Below, in pieces: positions 17,757 to 26,816 of a DNA stretch of 64,000 nucleotides. The translations under genes were made by a program, and so were the position numbers. Source of the stretch: JAJDIA01 sp031555735 (lineage in GTDB: Bacteria > Bacteroidota > Bacteroidia > Bacteroidales > Tannerellaceae). Under the pieces are notes generated by a model that was not told where the DNA came from, ran no database searches, and was given only the letters and a program-made list of their open reading frames with translations. Position 1 is the first letter of the stretch, and the number at the start of each line of letters is the position of its first letter. Location of the stretch: contig JAVBUE010000016.1 of assembly GCA_031555735.1 (NCBI GenBank), positions 1 through 64,000 of the forward strand. The letters are read 5' to 3'.

Positions 17757-18092
17757 TTACCCTGCAATTTGCTTTTGGATCAGGAAAAGCGTGTCTCCGC
17801 CCTGAACGCCGTAGCTGTTCAGCGATAACTCATCTCCTTTATTGTCGGTGTATTGGAGAAGGATCTTTTTACCCTCTTTTTCGATGCCCAGATAGTAAAC
17901 AATCCGGTTTCCTCCATTGTCCATCTCTGGCAATTCCCAGAATTTATCCGGATACGTATTCGCCAACTTCTGGAGATTTACCAACGTAGTTCGCAATGCA
18001 CTAACCGGATTCGCACTAAACCATACGGTCTTCCCCTTGTAGGTGATGGGGAGCTTGATTCGCTCGTCGGGGGGGGTGGTGGAGTTTGACAT
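17757..18092 (-). CDS. Ubiquitin-like beta-grasp protein with C-terminal Gly
   Basis: The protein from ATG 18092 is 111 residues. After a Ser/Thr/Pro-rich leader (1-12), strands LPITYKGKTVWF, a helix at 31-45, and the closing SYGVQGGDTLFLIQ give a ubiquitin-like beta-grasp pattern. It ends QIAG, so the terminal residue is a Gly ready for adenylation without processing. A longer form from 18185 is possible but its extra residues look like upstream non-coding sequence. The next two conjugation genes follow directly (E2 at 9 nt). It could alternatively be a YukD/EsaB-type secretion accessory. Confidence 0.78.
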   Translation of the reverse strand: MSNSTTPPDERIKLPITYKGKTVWFSANPVSALRTTLVNLQKLANTYPDKFWELPEMDNGGNRIVYYLGIEKEGKKILLQYTDNKGDELSLNSYGVQGGDTLFLIQKQIAG

Positions 18093-18129
18093 GATTGGGT
18101 GTTTTAGTATTATTACATTTTTATTATTA

Positions 18130-19143
18130 TCAGTTCCTCCATCCTTGAGGAGGTTTGTTGTAGTTGGGACTTCTAAAAAATTCAAATTTGTTTTTGAAAA
18201 CGATGATTTGAATATCTTCAGTCGGTATCTCTATAATTGCAGATTCGTCTTGTAGGGAAAATCTGAATGTGTCATTTGATTCGAGTATATTGATAATAAG
18301 AGTCCCTTCCTTTTCTGTATTGTGTATATAAAAAGAAGAAAATATATCTATGATTCTTTTCTCGTCTGTCCAAAAGTAACCGCTGTACTTCGTTTTTCCA
18401 ATGCTCCAGTTTATGATGATTTTATATGGTTTTGCTCGCATAGCATATGTTGTATGCTCACCAGAATTGGTTGCATTGAGTTCTCCATTATAGTAATACA
18501 ACTCAATTCCTTCAAACACAGCGTCTTTGTTCTCGAATTCCACTGTTATTCGATAGGTGAATTTTTGCATATAACGTTCAAATAGCAATCTGTCTGGTAG
18601 TCCATGCTTGAGAAAATGTTCATAGGCTTCTTTACATTCTCTAAATGAAGTTTCTACATATTCATTTCTACTGAGCGAGGAGTTGGGTGCAAAATCTTCC
18701 ATTTCAACATCAATCTCTTCTGCTTGAAGCCATGCCACTTCTGTCGTGATCCCATTGCCGGATAACCATATCGCTAATCTTCCATATGGAGCCATACCGG
18801 CGATGATGTAATTGTATATTGGTTGTTCCGTTAACTCATTTGTTTCTGATAACAAATTTTCGATTTCTATTTTTGGCAAAGGCGCTTCTAATGAATAAAA
18901 TTTGTTTTCTGATAAAGAAATCCATATTATATCTATATAACATGGTGCTAGAAGCTCTTTTTCTTCTAAAATATGTATGGAAGAAATTTCTCCCCATTTT
19001 GAAGCGAAAGGGTAAGATCTGGGTATATAAATTCCATTTCTGTCTTCAAATAGGATGTTTCCGAAAAATATCTCCGTGGGATATGCGCTTGGTGCATTTC
19101 CTGTTGCTGAATACTTGTATTTGATGCCTTTGTATGTGCTCAT
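18130..19143 (-). CDS. DUF2931-like protein, putative immunity to the adjacent lipase effector
   Basis: The 337-residue protein has the blocks I associate with DUF2931 proteins: an IDIIWISLSENKFYSLEAPLP strand-turn-strand, then AGMAPYGRLAIWLSGNG and TTEVAWLQAEEID. It has no clear signal peptide and, like the gene before it, is AT-rich compared with the rest of the train. It starts 6 nt after the DUF2235 effector stop. Effector-immunity pairing is the simplest reading. Confidence 0.6.
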   Translation of the reverse strand: MSTYKGIKYKYSATGNAPSAYPTEIFFGNILFEDRNGIYIPRSYPFASKWGEISSIHILEEKELLAPCYIDIIWISLSENKFYSLEAPLPKIEIENLLSETNELTEQPIYNYIIAGMAPYGRLAIWLSGNGITTEVAWLQAEEIDVEMEDFAPNSSLSRNEYVETSFRECKEAYEHFLKHGLPDRLLFERYMQKFTYRITVEFENKDAVFEGIELYYYNGELNATNSGEHTTYAMRAKPYKIIINWSIGKTKYSGYFWTDEKRIIDIFSSFYIHNTEKEGTLIINILESNDTFRFSLQDESAIIEIPTEDIQIIVFKNKFEFFRSPNYNKPPQGWRN

Positions 19144-19149
19144 AATCTA

Positions 19150-21039
19150 TTATCCTTGTTCTATGTGTCGTTCCCATATCCACTCTTTGTAATTGGGGCC
19201 GTTAACTACAATGACTGGAAAACTGACGCCTCTTTTTTTAGGAGGTCTTGAATCTGCTGAAAAATGAAGAAAGTGTCTTCTTAGATTTTGATAGCTTTTA
19301 ATATCTCCCCATTTTGCTATTTTTTCAATATTTTCTTTTTTGTTCAATGATTTGTAGTTTTCTAATAATGAGTTATATAATTCTATTAAACAGCCTGGTA
19401 TTGTATAATGGCTGTCAATATTTTTAAACATTTCTTTTCTGTGTTTGTTGGCTAAATCATGCATCATATGCAGTCCAATAGTATTGTATCCTTTTTTTGG
19501 ATGATATGTAAATTCGATTGAATTTTCAGTTTCGGATATTGTTGGAGCGTATTCATCTTGTGTGTTGTTGTAATCTAAGATCCATCCTAACGAATTTAAA
19601 GAGTTAGTGTCTATGCTTACAGGATTACTGTTGTTGTCTAATTTTATTTTGCACTCAAATGTTATTGTTTTATTAGCCATGTGAATATATTTGTCTATTT
19701 TTTTATTTATAAATACATTGTATCTTCTATCGGAGTATCCACCTCCGATATCGGCATGTGCGCCCGGAATAAATATTTCTGTACCATTATTTCTGGCTGA
19801 TGTAATATCTATTAATGCGAAGTTCTCTCTATATTCATCCGCTGCACAAATATGAACTACTTTGCTTATTTTTGACAATGAATTTAATCCTAAATCTTTT
19901 ACATTTTTACTGTGATCTGAAGAACTTGTTGTTCCGGCAACTATATGATCTACAAATCCTGTTAAATGATTGAATATGCCTTTGTTCTCTGTTTTTACGC
20001 CAACTGATGAAACTGTATCATAGATTCCCATGAAATCAAATTTGATATTTACTGTTACATAATCGTTTAGTGTTATTTTGCTTTTTTGCATTAATTTATT
20101 TACGGATTCTTTATTTGTCCCTGATAGTACATGAGTTAGAACTCTTGCACTTGTTGCTCCACGGCTGAATCCAAATATTTCTAAATGTAGATCTATTCCT
20201 AAGCAATTGCTATTGTTGTAATGAGATAACAAATGTGTTATTCTGTTTATTATATCTTTTACTTTCTGAATAACACCTGTTGTGCCTTGTCCAAAAGCCA
20301 AACCTTCAAGATTTTCGCCTTCATAAACATCTTCATCAGTTCCACTTCCTTCTATGTAAATCTTGAAACAACGAGTGTTCTCTTTCTTGTCTGATGAATC
20401 ACAGTTGTAGTGTGTTTCTAATATGGCTATATTTGTGAAGTCGTTTGCTTGTATGTCTTGTATTTCATTATTCCATAAATTTTCATTTTTGTGTTGAAGT
20501 AATCCTTCGTAATTTTTGTTTATGTTGTTTACTGTGTTGTTGTTTTGTAAATCCGATAAACGATTTATATTGTCTTGTATTATTTTGTTTTTTTTATTTT
20601 CGATGATTGAACTGATGTGTGATTCTGTGTCATATATTTTTGTGTTATGATAATTTGTTGATAATTTTTTTAGTTTGTCGATTGAATTTTCAAAAATATT
20701 TTCTCTATTGAAATTTTGCGAATAAAGTATTTCTTTTTGTAAATCATCTATCCTTTTTGAGATTTCGTTTTTTTTATATTCGGCACTTTCTATTATGTAT
20801 TCTGTGTAATTTTTATTTTTATTTTTTTTTATAATTGTGTCTAATTCAATTATTTTGTCATGAAGTTTTTTTAGTCTATAATTTTTCCCAATTAGTACTT
20901 GTAGTCGGTGATTATTTGTCCCGTCAAAAAAAATGCCGATTCGTACGTTTATATTTGTTTTTTTTCTCTCGATTGGATTTGTTTTATTTATATTATGTGC
21001 TCCGATTTGTGTTTTCTTATTCATATTTACTCCTTTCAT
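19150..21039 (-). CDS. DUF2235 (Tle1-like) phospholipase effector
   Basis: The 629-residue protein carries an alpha/beta-hydrolase core of the DUF2235 type. It opens with IGIFFDGTNNH, has the nucleophile elbow GFSRGA around residue 295, the catalytic Asp region GIYDTVSS around 341, and GAHADIGGGYSD around 425 with the His. Residues 50-200 are a Lys/Asn-rich helical insertion. DUF2235 effectors delivered by type VI systems hydrolyse membrane phospholipids. It begins at the base after the PAAR-like stop, a coupling that fits delivery on the spike tip. Codon and base use are strongly AT-rich, unlike the structural genes. Confidence 0.82.
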   Translation of the reverse strand: MKGVNMNKKTQIGAHNINKTNPIERKKTNINVRIGIFFDGTNNHRLQVLIGKNYRLKKLHDKIIELDTIIKKNKNKNYTEYIIESAEYKKNEISKRIDDLQKEILYSQNFNRENIFENSIDKLKKLSTNYHNTKIYDTESHISSIIENKKNKIIQDNINRLSDLQNNNTVNNINKNYEGLLQHKNENLWNNEIQDIQANDFTNIAILETHYNCDSSDKKENTRCFKIYIEGSGTDEDVYEGENLEGLAFGQGTTGVIQKVKDIINRITHLLSHYNNSNCLGIDLHLEIFGFSRGATSARVLTHVLSGTNKESVNKLMQKSKITLNDYVTVNIKFDFMGIYDTVSSVGVKTENKGIFNHLTGFVDHIVAGTTSSSDHSKNVKDLGLNSLSKISKVVHICAADEYRENFALIDITSARNNGTEIFIPGAHADIGGGYSDRRYNVFINKKIDKYIHMANKTITFECKIKLDNNSNPVSIDTNSLNSLGWILDYNNTQDEYAPTISETENSIEFTYHPKKGYNTIGLHMMHDLANKHRKEMFKNIDSHYTIPGCLIELYNSLLENYKSLNKKENIEKIAKWGDIKSYQNLRRHFLHFSADSRPPKKRGVSFPVIVVNGPNYKEWIWERHIEQG

Positions 21040-21411
21040 TTATTGTCCTGAATCACATAAAGAAATATTTCCTGCCCACATGCACATCAATTTGCAGTTG
21101 TTCAACATGGCAGGTTGTCCTTTGAGAATTACATCTGTTTTCCCGTTCATCCAGGGAGAAACAGTATTTGGAATACAGGGCATTGGCTGTAGTCTTCCGA
21201 GGTTTGCCGCAGTTGCTGCCGCTACAACAGGATTTGCCAATGATCTGCACATGCCAAATGGGGTTATGTTTACCATGGGTTTAAAATCCATAATATTCCC
21301 CATATAGCTACCATGCAGCATAATTGTTCTGGTTGGTAGAACGATAAGAGAAGATTGACTACTTCCCATTGTGCATTTCATTTTAGCTCCTGAACATACA
21401 TAATATGCCAT
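21040..21411 (-). CDS. DUF4280 PAAR-like spike tip protein
   Basis: The 123-residue protein starts MAYYVCSGAKMKCTMGS and ends with an ILKGQPAMLNNCKLMCMW segment, as in DUF4280 proteins that cap VgrG trimers. The cysteines at CSGAKMKC, NNCKLMC and the terminal CDSGQ may bind metal, as in PAAR cones. It lies between vgrG (9 nt) and the lipase effector (no gap), so it probably tethers that effector to the spike. Confidence 0.8.
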   Translation of the reverse strand: MAYYVCSGAKMKCTMGSSQSSLIVLPTRTIMLHGSYMGNIMDFKPMVNITPFGMCRSLANPVVAAATAANLGRLQPMPCIPNTVSPWMNGKTDVILKGQPAMLNNCKLMCMWAGNISLCDSGQ

Positions 21412-21420
21412 GATTTTATT

Positions 21421-23439
21421 TTAATTAATTTTCACTAAAGTCGCTTTGATGTCTATTTGTTTTCCTCCATCCAACTTCATCGATCCATCCGCTTTCTGCT
21501 CGTGCGTTTGAGAATATAGCAAAAATTTATCTGAAGCCTCTTCTCTTATGTTTTGCGCAGTGAGTTGATATTTCTCTGAAATAGTTTCATCTTTATTGGC
21601 ACCGATTTCTATCGTTTGGTTACTGCCTACGTTCAGCGTTTCATTATTTGTCACGCTTGTACTCATATCGTTTCCAACGTTGATCGACATATCTTCACCT
21701 GCCCTCGTTGATATATCCTTCCCTGCCGTTTCCGAAATATTTTCGCCTGCATCGCGGTTCATGTCCACACCGGCTTTGAGGTTGATGTTGTTTTTGGCTT
21801 CCAGGATGATGTTGTTCTCGGCGTACAGTTCGATATTGCCGGTGGATTGCAGTTTGATGAGTTTTTGATCAGTGGAAAGGGTGAGGATATAGTTTTCTTT
21901 TTCGTTGTCGTAGATACGGATAAAGCCGTCATTGCCTTCATCGTGTATTTCGATGGTATGGCCGTTACGGGTACGGATGGCTTTGATGTCGTTGGTATCG
22001 TCCGGCCAATTGCCGCCCGGGCGTTGTTTTCCGTGGTACAATGTTCCGATGGCATACGGTTTCTCCGCATTTCCCATTTCAAAGCCTACCATCACTTCTT
22101 CCCCTATTTCGGGAATGAAATAGAAGCCTTTATCATTCCCCCCATGCGGTTGGGTGATTCGTATCCAGGGTGTGATCAGGCTGGCATCCTGCATTTCCTG
22201 CCAAAGGAACTGCACCCGTATCCGGCCAAGGTGTTCGGAATCATTATTGTCGATCACTTTTGCCCGTTGTGTTTCAGTAACCGGAAAGACATCACTATGG
22301 AAATAAGGCGGATATTTGCTTTTAGCGGGAATTGCCGTAAATGTGTTCTGGTAATTCCCATTGACATCCACGGTATGTGTCAGTTGGCAGATCACCAACT
22401 CATCCCGGTCGTAATACCCTAATTGGTTGTTTTCCTTATCATAGAAGTCTTTGATTTGAATGCAACTGCCTACCTGGATATCGGCACGCACGGTGGTGCC
22501 GGAACAGACCGTCAGTTGCGATTTGGCGCCCATCGACTGGGCTTTGAGCGAAATATCCAGTTCATCCCCCCCATTTTCTTCCGGACGGCTGCATTGGAGT
22601 TGTTGGAATGTATCTTTGGTGAAGAGCGACTTGGATTTTTTCTTCGCCACATCTGTCAATTCATGGAAGCCGAGGATCGATTGCAAGAGTCCCCCCTGGA
22701 TATCTGCCGAACCTTTCACCGGGTTCGCGTATTCCAGGTAGTTGTGATGCCCATGTATGATTTTGTCGTGTTGCAGATGCGTATTATACTGATAATTCAA
22801 TACATCCACGCGCGGATACAAAGTAACCGAACCTTTTTTCTTTATTTTACCAAACACCAGCTCTTTCCCGTTATAATAAAACCATTCGCCGTACCGTTGC
22901 GCCAGCCGCGTGATGAATTGATAATTCGTTTCATTGTATTGCACGGTATAAGGAATGGGCAACGTGAATGTGGGATTAATCTTTGCGGACAGTTTATAAG
23001 GGGCAAGGGTGTCGGATACAATCGTGGATAAGTCCGCCTGTTCGTAGGAATAGCAATGGGCATTATCCATCAACAGGTAGTCGGGGCTATACGCCAGCAC
23101 ATCCATCCGTTGTTGGGAAGTCATATCCTGCCGATATGTGTTGACAGAAAAAATGATCCCTTCGAACACCAGCGATTCCTGTTGGGGTTTGGCTTCCCGG
23201 TCGAAGCGAACGGTGCTGACGGATAAACGGACATTCGCCCCCAGAAGATCCTTGGGTGTTGAGAAATTGGCAATATCCTCACCTTCAAACACCTCTTTCC
23301 GTTGCATGGTGAATCGAAATTCGTTCGGCTTCAGCAGTTCCTGCTTCAGGCAGATATCCAGGAAATTATAGGCTTCATACGCATTCCCGTCTATGCTGAT
23401 CTCTATATTTTCATTCAATGTAGGCATCTGTTCAGGCAT
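21421..23439 (-). CDS. tssI: VgrG spike protein (TssI)
   Basis: The 672-residue protein has the gp27-like N-terminal half and a gp5-like OB domain (LGRIRVQFLWQEMQDASLITPWI). The glycine-rich GFYFIPEIGEEVMVGFEMGN block is typical of VgrG. The C-terminal ~150 residues are a beta-prism of short repeats such as ETAGKDISTRAGEDMSINVG. No extra enzymatic C-terminal domain is present. Its ATG overlaps the hcp stop by one base (TAATG). Confidence 0.92.
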   Translation of the reverse strand: MPEQMPTLNENIEISIDGNAYEAYNFLDICLKQELLKPNEFRFTMQRKEVFEGEDIANFSTPKDLLGANVRLSVSTVRFDREAKPQQESLVFEGIIFSVNTYRQDMTSQQRMDVLAYSPDYLLMDNAHCYSYEQADLSTIVSDTLAPYKLSAKINPTFTLPIPYTVQYNETNYQFITRLAQRYGEWFYYNGKELVFGKIKKKGSVTLYPRVDVLNYQYNTHLQHDKIIHGHHNYLEYANPVKGSADIQGGLLQSILGFHELTDVAKKKSKSLFTKDTFQQLQCSRPEENGGDELDISLKAQSMGAKSQLTVCSGTTVRADIQVGSCIQIKDFYDKENNQLGYYDRDELVICQLTHTVDVNGNYQNTFTAIPAKSKYPPYFHSDVFPVTETQRAKVIDNNDSEHLGRIRVQFLWQEMQDASLITPWIRITQPHGGNDKGFYFIPEIGEEVMVGFEMGNAEKPYAIGTLYHGKQRPGGNWPDDTNDIKAIRTRNGHTIEIHDEGNDGFIRIYDNEKENYILTLSTDQKLIKLQSTGNIELYAENNIILEAKNNINLKAGVDMNRDAGENISETAGKDISTRAGEDMSINVGNDMSTSVTNNETLNVGSNQTIEIGANKDETISEKYQLTAQNIREEASDKFLLYSQTHEQKADGSMKLDGGKQIDIKATLVKIN

Positions 23440-23867
23440 TATTTTTCTACTTGGGCACTCATCAGTTCATTGTTTGAATAGACGGTTCCCTTTTTTCCGA
23501 ACGACAGGATGGCGGCACTCAGGGTTATTTTGGTCAGCATCTGCTTATTGTTCTGACTGTTGAAATACTCCTGCAGATGCACACAGTAAGCGTATTGGAA
23601 AACCAACACTTTCCGGTCTGATTTAGCCTCCACCATCAGGTCGAATTCGAAGATGCCCTGCTTTGTCTCAACCGGATTGAGCATCCATTCGATAAATGTG
23701 GTGTCACTTGCTTTCGGTGTCGTGATGGTGAAATGAATGATCCCCCCACGAGGTTTCGCGCATGGTTTGCCATTCGCGTCTATCTGCTGGTTGAATTCGT
23801 ATTCACATTCAATCACTTCATAGGGTATTTCAATCCCATCCAGTTTTAATGTTGCTCTTAGTGCCAT
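23439..23867 (-). CDS. Hcp/TssD family tube protein, copy nearer vgrG
   Basis: The 142-residue protein from ATG 23867 has the TssD beta-barrel signature of Bacteroidota Hcp: an N-terminal KLDGIEIPYEVIECEYEF, the RGGIIHFTITTP strand and FIEWMLNP. It differs clearly from the other Hcp at 23955-24344. It overlaps vgrG by one base. It could be a specialised tube protein or an effector carrier. Confidence 0.82.
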   Translation of the reverse strand: MALRATLKLDGIEIPYEVIECEYEFNQQIDANGKPCAKPRGGIIHFTITTPKASDTTFIEWMLNPVETKQGIFEFDLMVEAKSDRKVLVFQYAYCVHLQEYFNSQNNKQMLTKITLSAAILSFGKKGTVYSNNELMSAQVEK

Positions 23868-23908
23868 GCGTATGATATTTAACGTATAACTGCCAGTCCT
23901 TTCGAAAA

Positions 23909-23938
23909 CCGGTTGCAAGGCGTATGTCTTGCAACCGG
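23909..23938 (-). promoter_or_regulatory. Strong stem-loop between the two hcp genes
   Basis: CCGGTTGCAAG at 23909-23919 and CTTGCAACCGG at 23928-23938 are perfect inverted arms of 11 bp around an 8-nt loop. On the transcribed (minus) strand four T residues follow. It lies in the 87-nt gap after the 129-residue Hcp gene, where it could be a partial terminator or a 3' stabilising hairpin that raises Hcp relative to downstream genes. Confidence 0.75.
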
Positions 23939-23954
23939 CTGATGTGCAATTTGC

Positions 23955-24344
23955 TTATTTCCAGGCAAGTTCGTAGTTGACCGGCCCTAAGGTGATTTTA
24001 CGGCATGAAATGGTGATTTCTTCCCAATGGCCGACTTGTGCTTCCCAATGCTCAATGAAATCGATACAATGGCCATCTTCAAATTCAATGGTTTTCATCG
24101 TCGAGCCATCCGTCGTTTTCTGAAATTCCAAGGAGCCTTTTTTGGCCAAATGAGGGGAGACCATCCACTTCAGTAATTCGGGATTGCCGTCGTTCATCGC
24201 TTTAACACGGATGGAGATCCGTCCTCCACGGGGTATTCCGGCTACTTGTCCTTCAACATCCGTTGCCTGGTTGAAGGCATACGTAATCGACATTACTTCT
24301 CTGTCTTTAAAACCATCTACTTTTAATTTTACAGGATTTTCCAT
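23955..24344 (-). CDS. tssD: Hcp/TssD family tube protein, copy nearer tssC
   Basis: The 129-residue protein fits the size and motif order of the main Bacteroidota Hcp: VKLKVDGFKDREVMSITYAF, RGGRISIRVKA, ELLKWMVSP and WEEITISCRKITLG. Hcp hexamers stack as the inner tube and are expelled. Its place directly after tssC and ahead of a strong hairpin suggests it is the abundant structural form. Confidence 0.88.
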   Translation of the reverse strand: MENPVKLKVDGFKDREVMSITYAFNQATDVEGQVAGIPRGGRISIRVKAMNDGNPELLKWMVSPHLAKKGSLEFQKTTDGSTMKTIEFEDGHCIDFIEHWEAQVGHWEEITISCRKITLGPVNYELAWK

Positions 24345-24401
24345 AACTTCTTTTTTTAAGTGGATAATTAGTTAGAAACTATTTATAATCAATTTTTCCT
24401 T

Positions 24402-25769
24402 TCAGGATATATCACAGCTTTTATCAAACCCGGCACCCTTTCCTTTCGTGGCAGTCAGTTTTACGATGAAATTTTTCGCGGAGAAATAAGGGAAGACTTC
24501 CATGTCCACGGTGATATTTTTTGTTTCAGGATCCTGCCTCGGCTCACCTAATTTGTAATCCTGAAAGAGTTTTCCATATCCTTTGTGCGTGTTCAGGAAC
24601 GTCTGGATCTTACCTCTTAACTCGTCGGGCGATTTCAACGTATCCCAGTTTTGTAAGGCTTCATCATTCAGGAAATTCATCATGACCTTTTTGATCCAGT
24701 CGAAAACACGAACAATCGGGTACGACTGCATTGCTTTATTGTCTCCATTGTATAATGTGGTATCGTTGAAAGCCATCACTCTGCCTTCCGAGAACACCAT
24801 GGGAATCACCTGTTTGTCCATCAATGCCGCAATTTCCGATTTCAACAAGTCCAACCGGACCCCTTTCACTTCGTTCAGGGTACCATGCTTTTTACCTCCT
24901 GTGGCCTGTGCGATGTTTTTAGAGTCATCGTACATCATGCCGGCCAATGCACCGGAGGGGGGGATAAACAGGTGGTCTTCTTCTTCTGCGGCAGCTTCTG
25001 CTTTTCGTCCTAACAACCAATTGGATGTAAGGATTATATTCTGGAGGAAAACATCACTATCCCGGTACCGCTCCGTATTCTCCATATTATTGTTGAAATT
25101 CGCTTCATCCGCATGATCAGATATCAGCATTACTTTGTATTTATGCGCCATTTGTGCCCACAACCGCAGGATGGTGTTGTCGCTGAAGATATACCCCGGC
25201 ATCACAAGCAGGCTATAACTATCTTTCAGGTTTAACCGGTCGTATGCGTTCTTGAGTACTTCATCCACTTTCTGGAGAAATTCGGAATTAGAATCACTCA
25301 GCTCGTTTTTATTTACGTTAACCAGCCGGAGGTTGTTTACCTTGTCGCTACCTGTGTTTTTGAAGAACAAATCCAAGGAGCGGTATTCGGTTTCCAACTT
25401 TTTAATCGCATCCAACGCTTTACTCAGGTTGTCGCTGAATAGTTTCTTGTACTGTTTTTCTTTTGCCGCACATACCTCGACATATTCGGATGGCGTATTT
25501 TTATCCTCATCCAGCAGATGGATCCATTTTCGAAGGTCGGAAGCTAATTTCTCCCGCTTTTTCTCAAATCGTTGTTCTCCCAGAAAGATAGCCCGTTGCG
25601 CCCTGCTTTTCGGATCCAGGTTTTCGGCATCCGGGATCATGTTTTTAATGGTATTGAACCCACCCAGGATCGCCAGCGACTCTTCCACGCTGCGGAGGGG
25701 CTGTTTATCAATCCGTTCTTGTTTGCCGAGATCCTGAACAACTTGTTCACTCTTTTTTACTTCAGCCAT
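24402..25769 (-). CDS. tssC: Contractile sheath large subunit TssC
   Basis: The 455-residue protein matches Bacteroidota TssC: an N-terminal helix, LLVMPGYIFSDNTILRLWAQMA, DVFLQNIILTSNWLLGRKAE and the strand FIVKLTA at the C-terminus. TssB/TssC heterodimers form the sheath that contracts to fire the tube. It is 22 nt after tssB. Confidence 0.87.
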   Translation of the reverse strand: MAEVKKSEQVVQDLGKQERIDKQPLRSVEESLAILGGFNTIKNMIPDAENLDPKSRAQRAIFLGEQRFEKKREKLASDLRKWIHLLDEDKNTPSEYVEVCAAKEKQYKKLFSDNLSKALDAIKKLETEYRSLDLFFKNTGSDKVNNLRLVNVNKNELSDSNSEFLQKVDEVLKNAYDRLNLKDSYSLLVMPGYIFSDNTILRLWAQMAHKYKVMLISDHADEANFNNNMENTERYRDSDVFLQNIILTSNWLLGRKAEAAAEEEDHLFIPPSGALAGMMYDDSKNIAQATGGKKHGTLNEVKGVRLDLLKSEIAALMDKQVIPMVFSEGRVMAFNDTTLYNGDNKAMQSYPIVRVFDWIKKVMMNFLNDEALQNWDTLKSPDELRGKIQTFLNTHKGYGKLFQDYKLGEPRQDPETKNITVDMEVFPYFSAKNFIVKLTATKGKGAGFDKSCDIS

Positions 25770-25791
25770 GTATATATATAATGTAGGGTTA

Positions 25792-26250
25792 TTACTTTGG
25801 TTTTTCTATCTCATCCAACAGACTCTGAAGTACATTGCGCAGTTCTTCCTTTGATTGTGCATTTCCCAGGATATCCCTGATGCGCTTGTTCTGTTCGATC
25901 TGTTGCCTCATTTTGCCATTCGCTTCAATGTTGCTTTTCAGGTTCAGCAGGAAGGGACTGTTGGTCACCAATTGCCCGTTTCCGTCATTTGCTTCAAAGT
26001 CTTTCATCTCTTTGAACGACAGGGTTTCACTCACGATATCTCCCTCTTCGTTCTGGAAATCCATATCTACACTGGGCTGGAATTTTTCGAATACTGATTT
26101 GATATTCGTTGCTTCCTGAAACAATTCGGGTTCATTCACGCTATGGGTAAACTGCCCCAGATAGAGCGTCTTGTTCTGTGAGATCGCATTCACTTTGCCA
26201 CCGGCTTCCTCATCCGGCGCGTCTGAAATAAAATTTTCTTTTAAACTCAT
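25792..26250 (-). CDS. tssB: Contractile sheath small subunit TssB
   Basis: Starting at ATG 26250 (MSLKENFISDAPDEE) the protein is 152 residues, the usual TssB size. Sheath-type features are LYLGQFTHSVNEPELFQ and a mid SVFEKFQPSVDMDFQNEEG, followed by a helical end. An upstream in-frame ATG at 26319 would add a basic stretch that looks untranslated. Confidence 0.8.
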   Translation of the reverse strand: MSLKENFISDAPDEEAGGKVNAISQNKTLYLGQFTHSVNEPELFQEATNIKSVFEKFQPSVDMDFQNEEGDIVSETLSFKEMKDFEANDGNGQLVTNSPFLLNLKSNIEANGKMRQQIEQNKRIRDILGNAQSKEELRNVLQSLLDEIEKPK

Positions 26251-26330
26251 AGGATATTTTTTAATAAATTTGTTTTTTATTAATGTAATAAATGAATATA
26301 TTTTATTCAATGCAGTCATAAGTTACTTTG

Positions 26331-26816
26331 TTACTCCCACTTTAGGGAAGGTATTCTCGATCGGTAACCTTCAACAAACATAAATACATACATAAGTATT
26401 TCCTTTGTTAGGTTCCATTGTTGTATTCCGGTACCTGGCGGATATTGGATTTCGTTATCTATTAAATTACTGTGCTGAATAACAGGAATAATTTTTATTA
26501 AATTGTGATTTCCTGTTTTTTGCATTTCTTCTAAAGAAAGACTTGCTATTACATTTTTATCCAAGCCGTTGTAATTTCTTGGTTTATGTATAGGCGTATT
26601 GGTGAATCCTCCTGGATCGAATTCATGCAAATAAGGCAGGCGAGTCAGGCGGGCGACAAAAAAGCCATGGCTTAATCTCCCTGCACCAAATCCAAGCCTA
26701 TGCTCAAGCTCCCGAACACTACCCCATGCGGCGTTTGCATTAGTAATACATCCTCTTAATGAAATATATTGATAAAGTTGTATTACTTTTCCATTTGTCA
26801 TTCTCAGAATTTCCAT
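26331..26816 (-). CDS. 161-residue protein of unknown function between clpV and tssB
   Basis: I do not recognise this protein. It is compact, without signal peptide, with an aromatic- and Gly-rich middle (GFGAGRLSHGFFVARLTRLP) and a hydrophobic C-terminal ILMYVFMFV segment. It overlaps the ClpV end by 13 nt and sits 80 nt before tssB, so it is cotranscribed with core genes. It could be a sheath-disassembly adaptor or a secreted cargo. Confidence 0.5.
   Translation of the reverse strand: MEILRMTNGKVIQLYQYISLRGCITNANAAWGSVRELEHRLGFGAGRLSHGFFVARLTRLPYLHEFDPGGFTNTPIHKPRNYNGLDKNVIASLSLEEMQKTGNHNLIKIIPVIQHSNLIDNEIQYPPGTGIQQWNLTKEILMYVFMFVEGYRSRIPSLKWE

Noticed and set aside
10981..18092. Thiamin or molybdopterin sulfur-carrier genes (ThiF/ThiS, MoeB/MoaD)
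   Set aside because: An E2 with HPN and catalytic Cys is present, no cofactor biosynthesis genes are near, and all genes lie inside the secretion operon.
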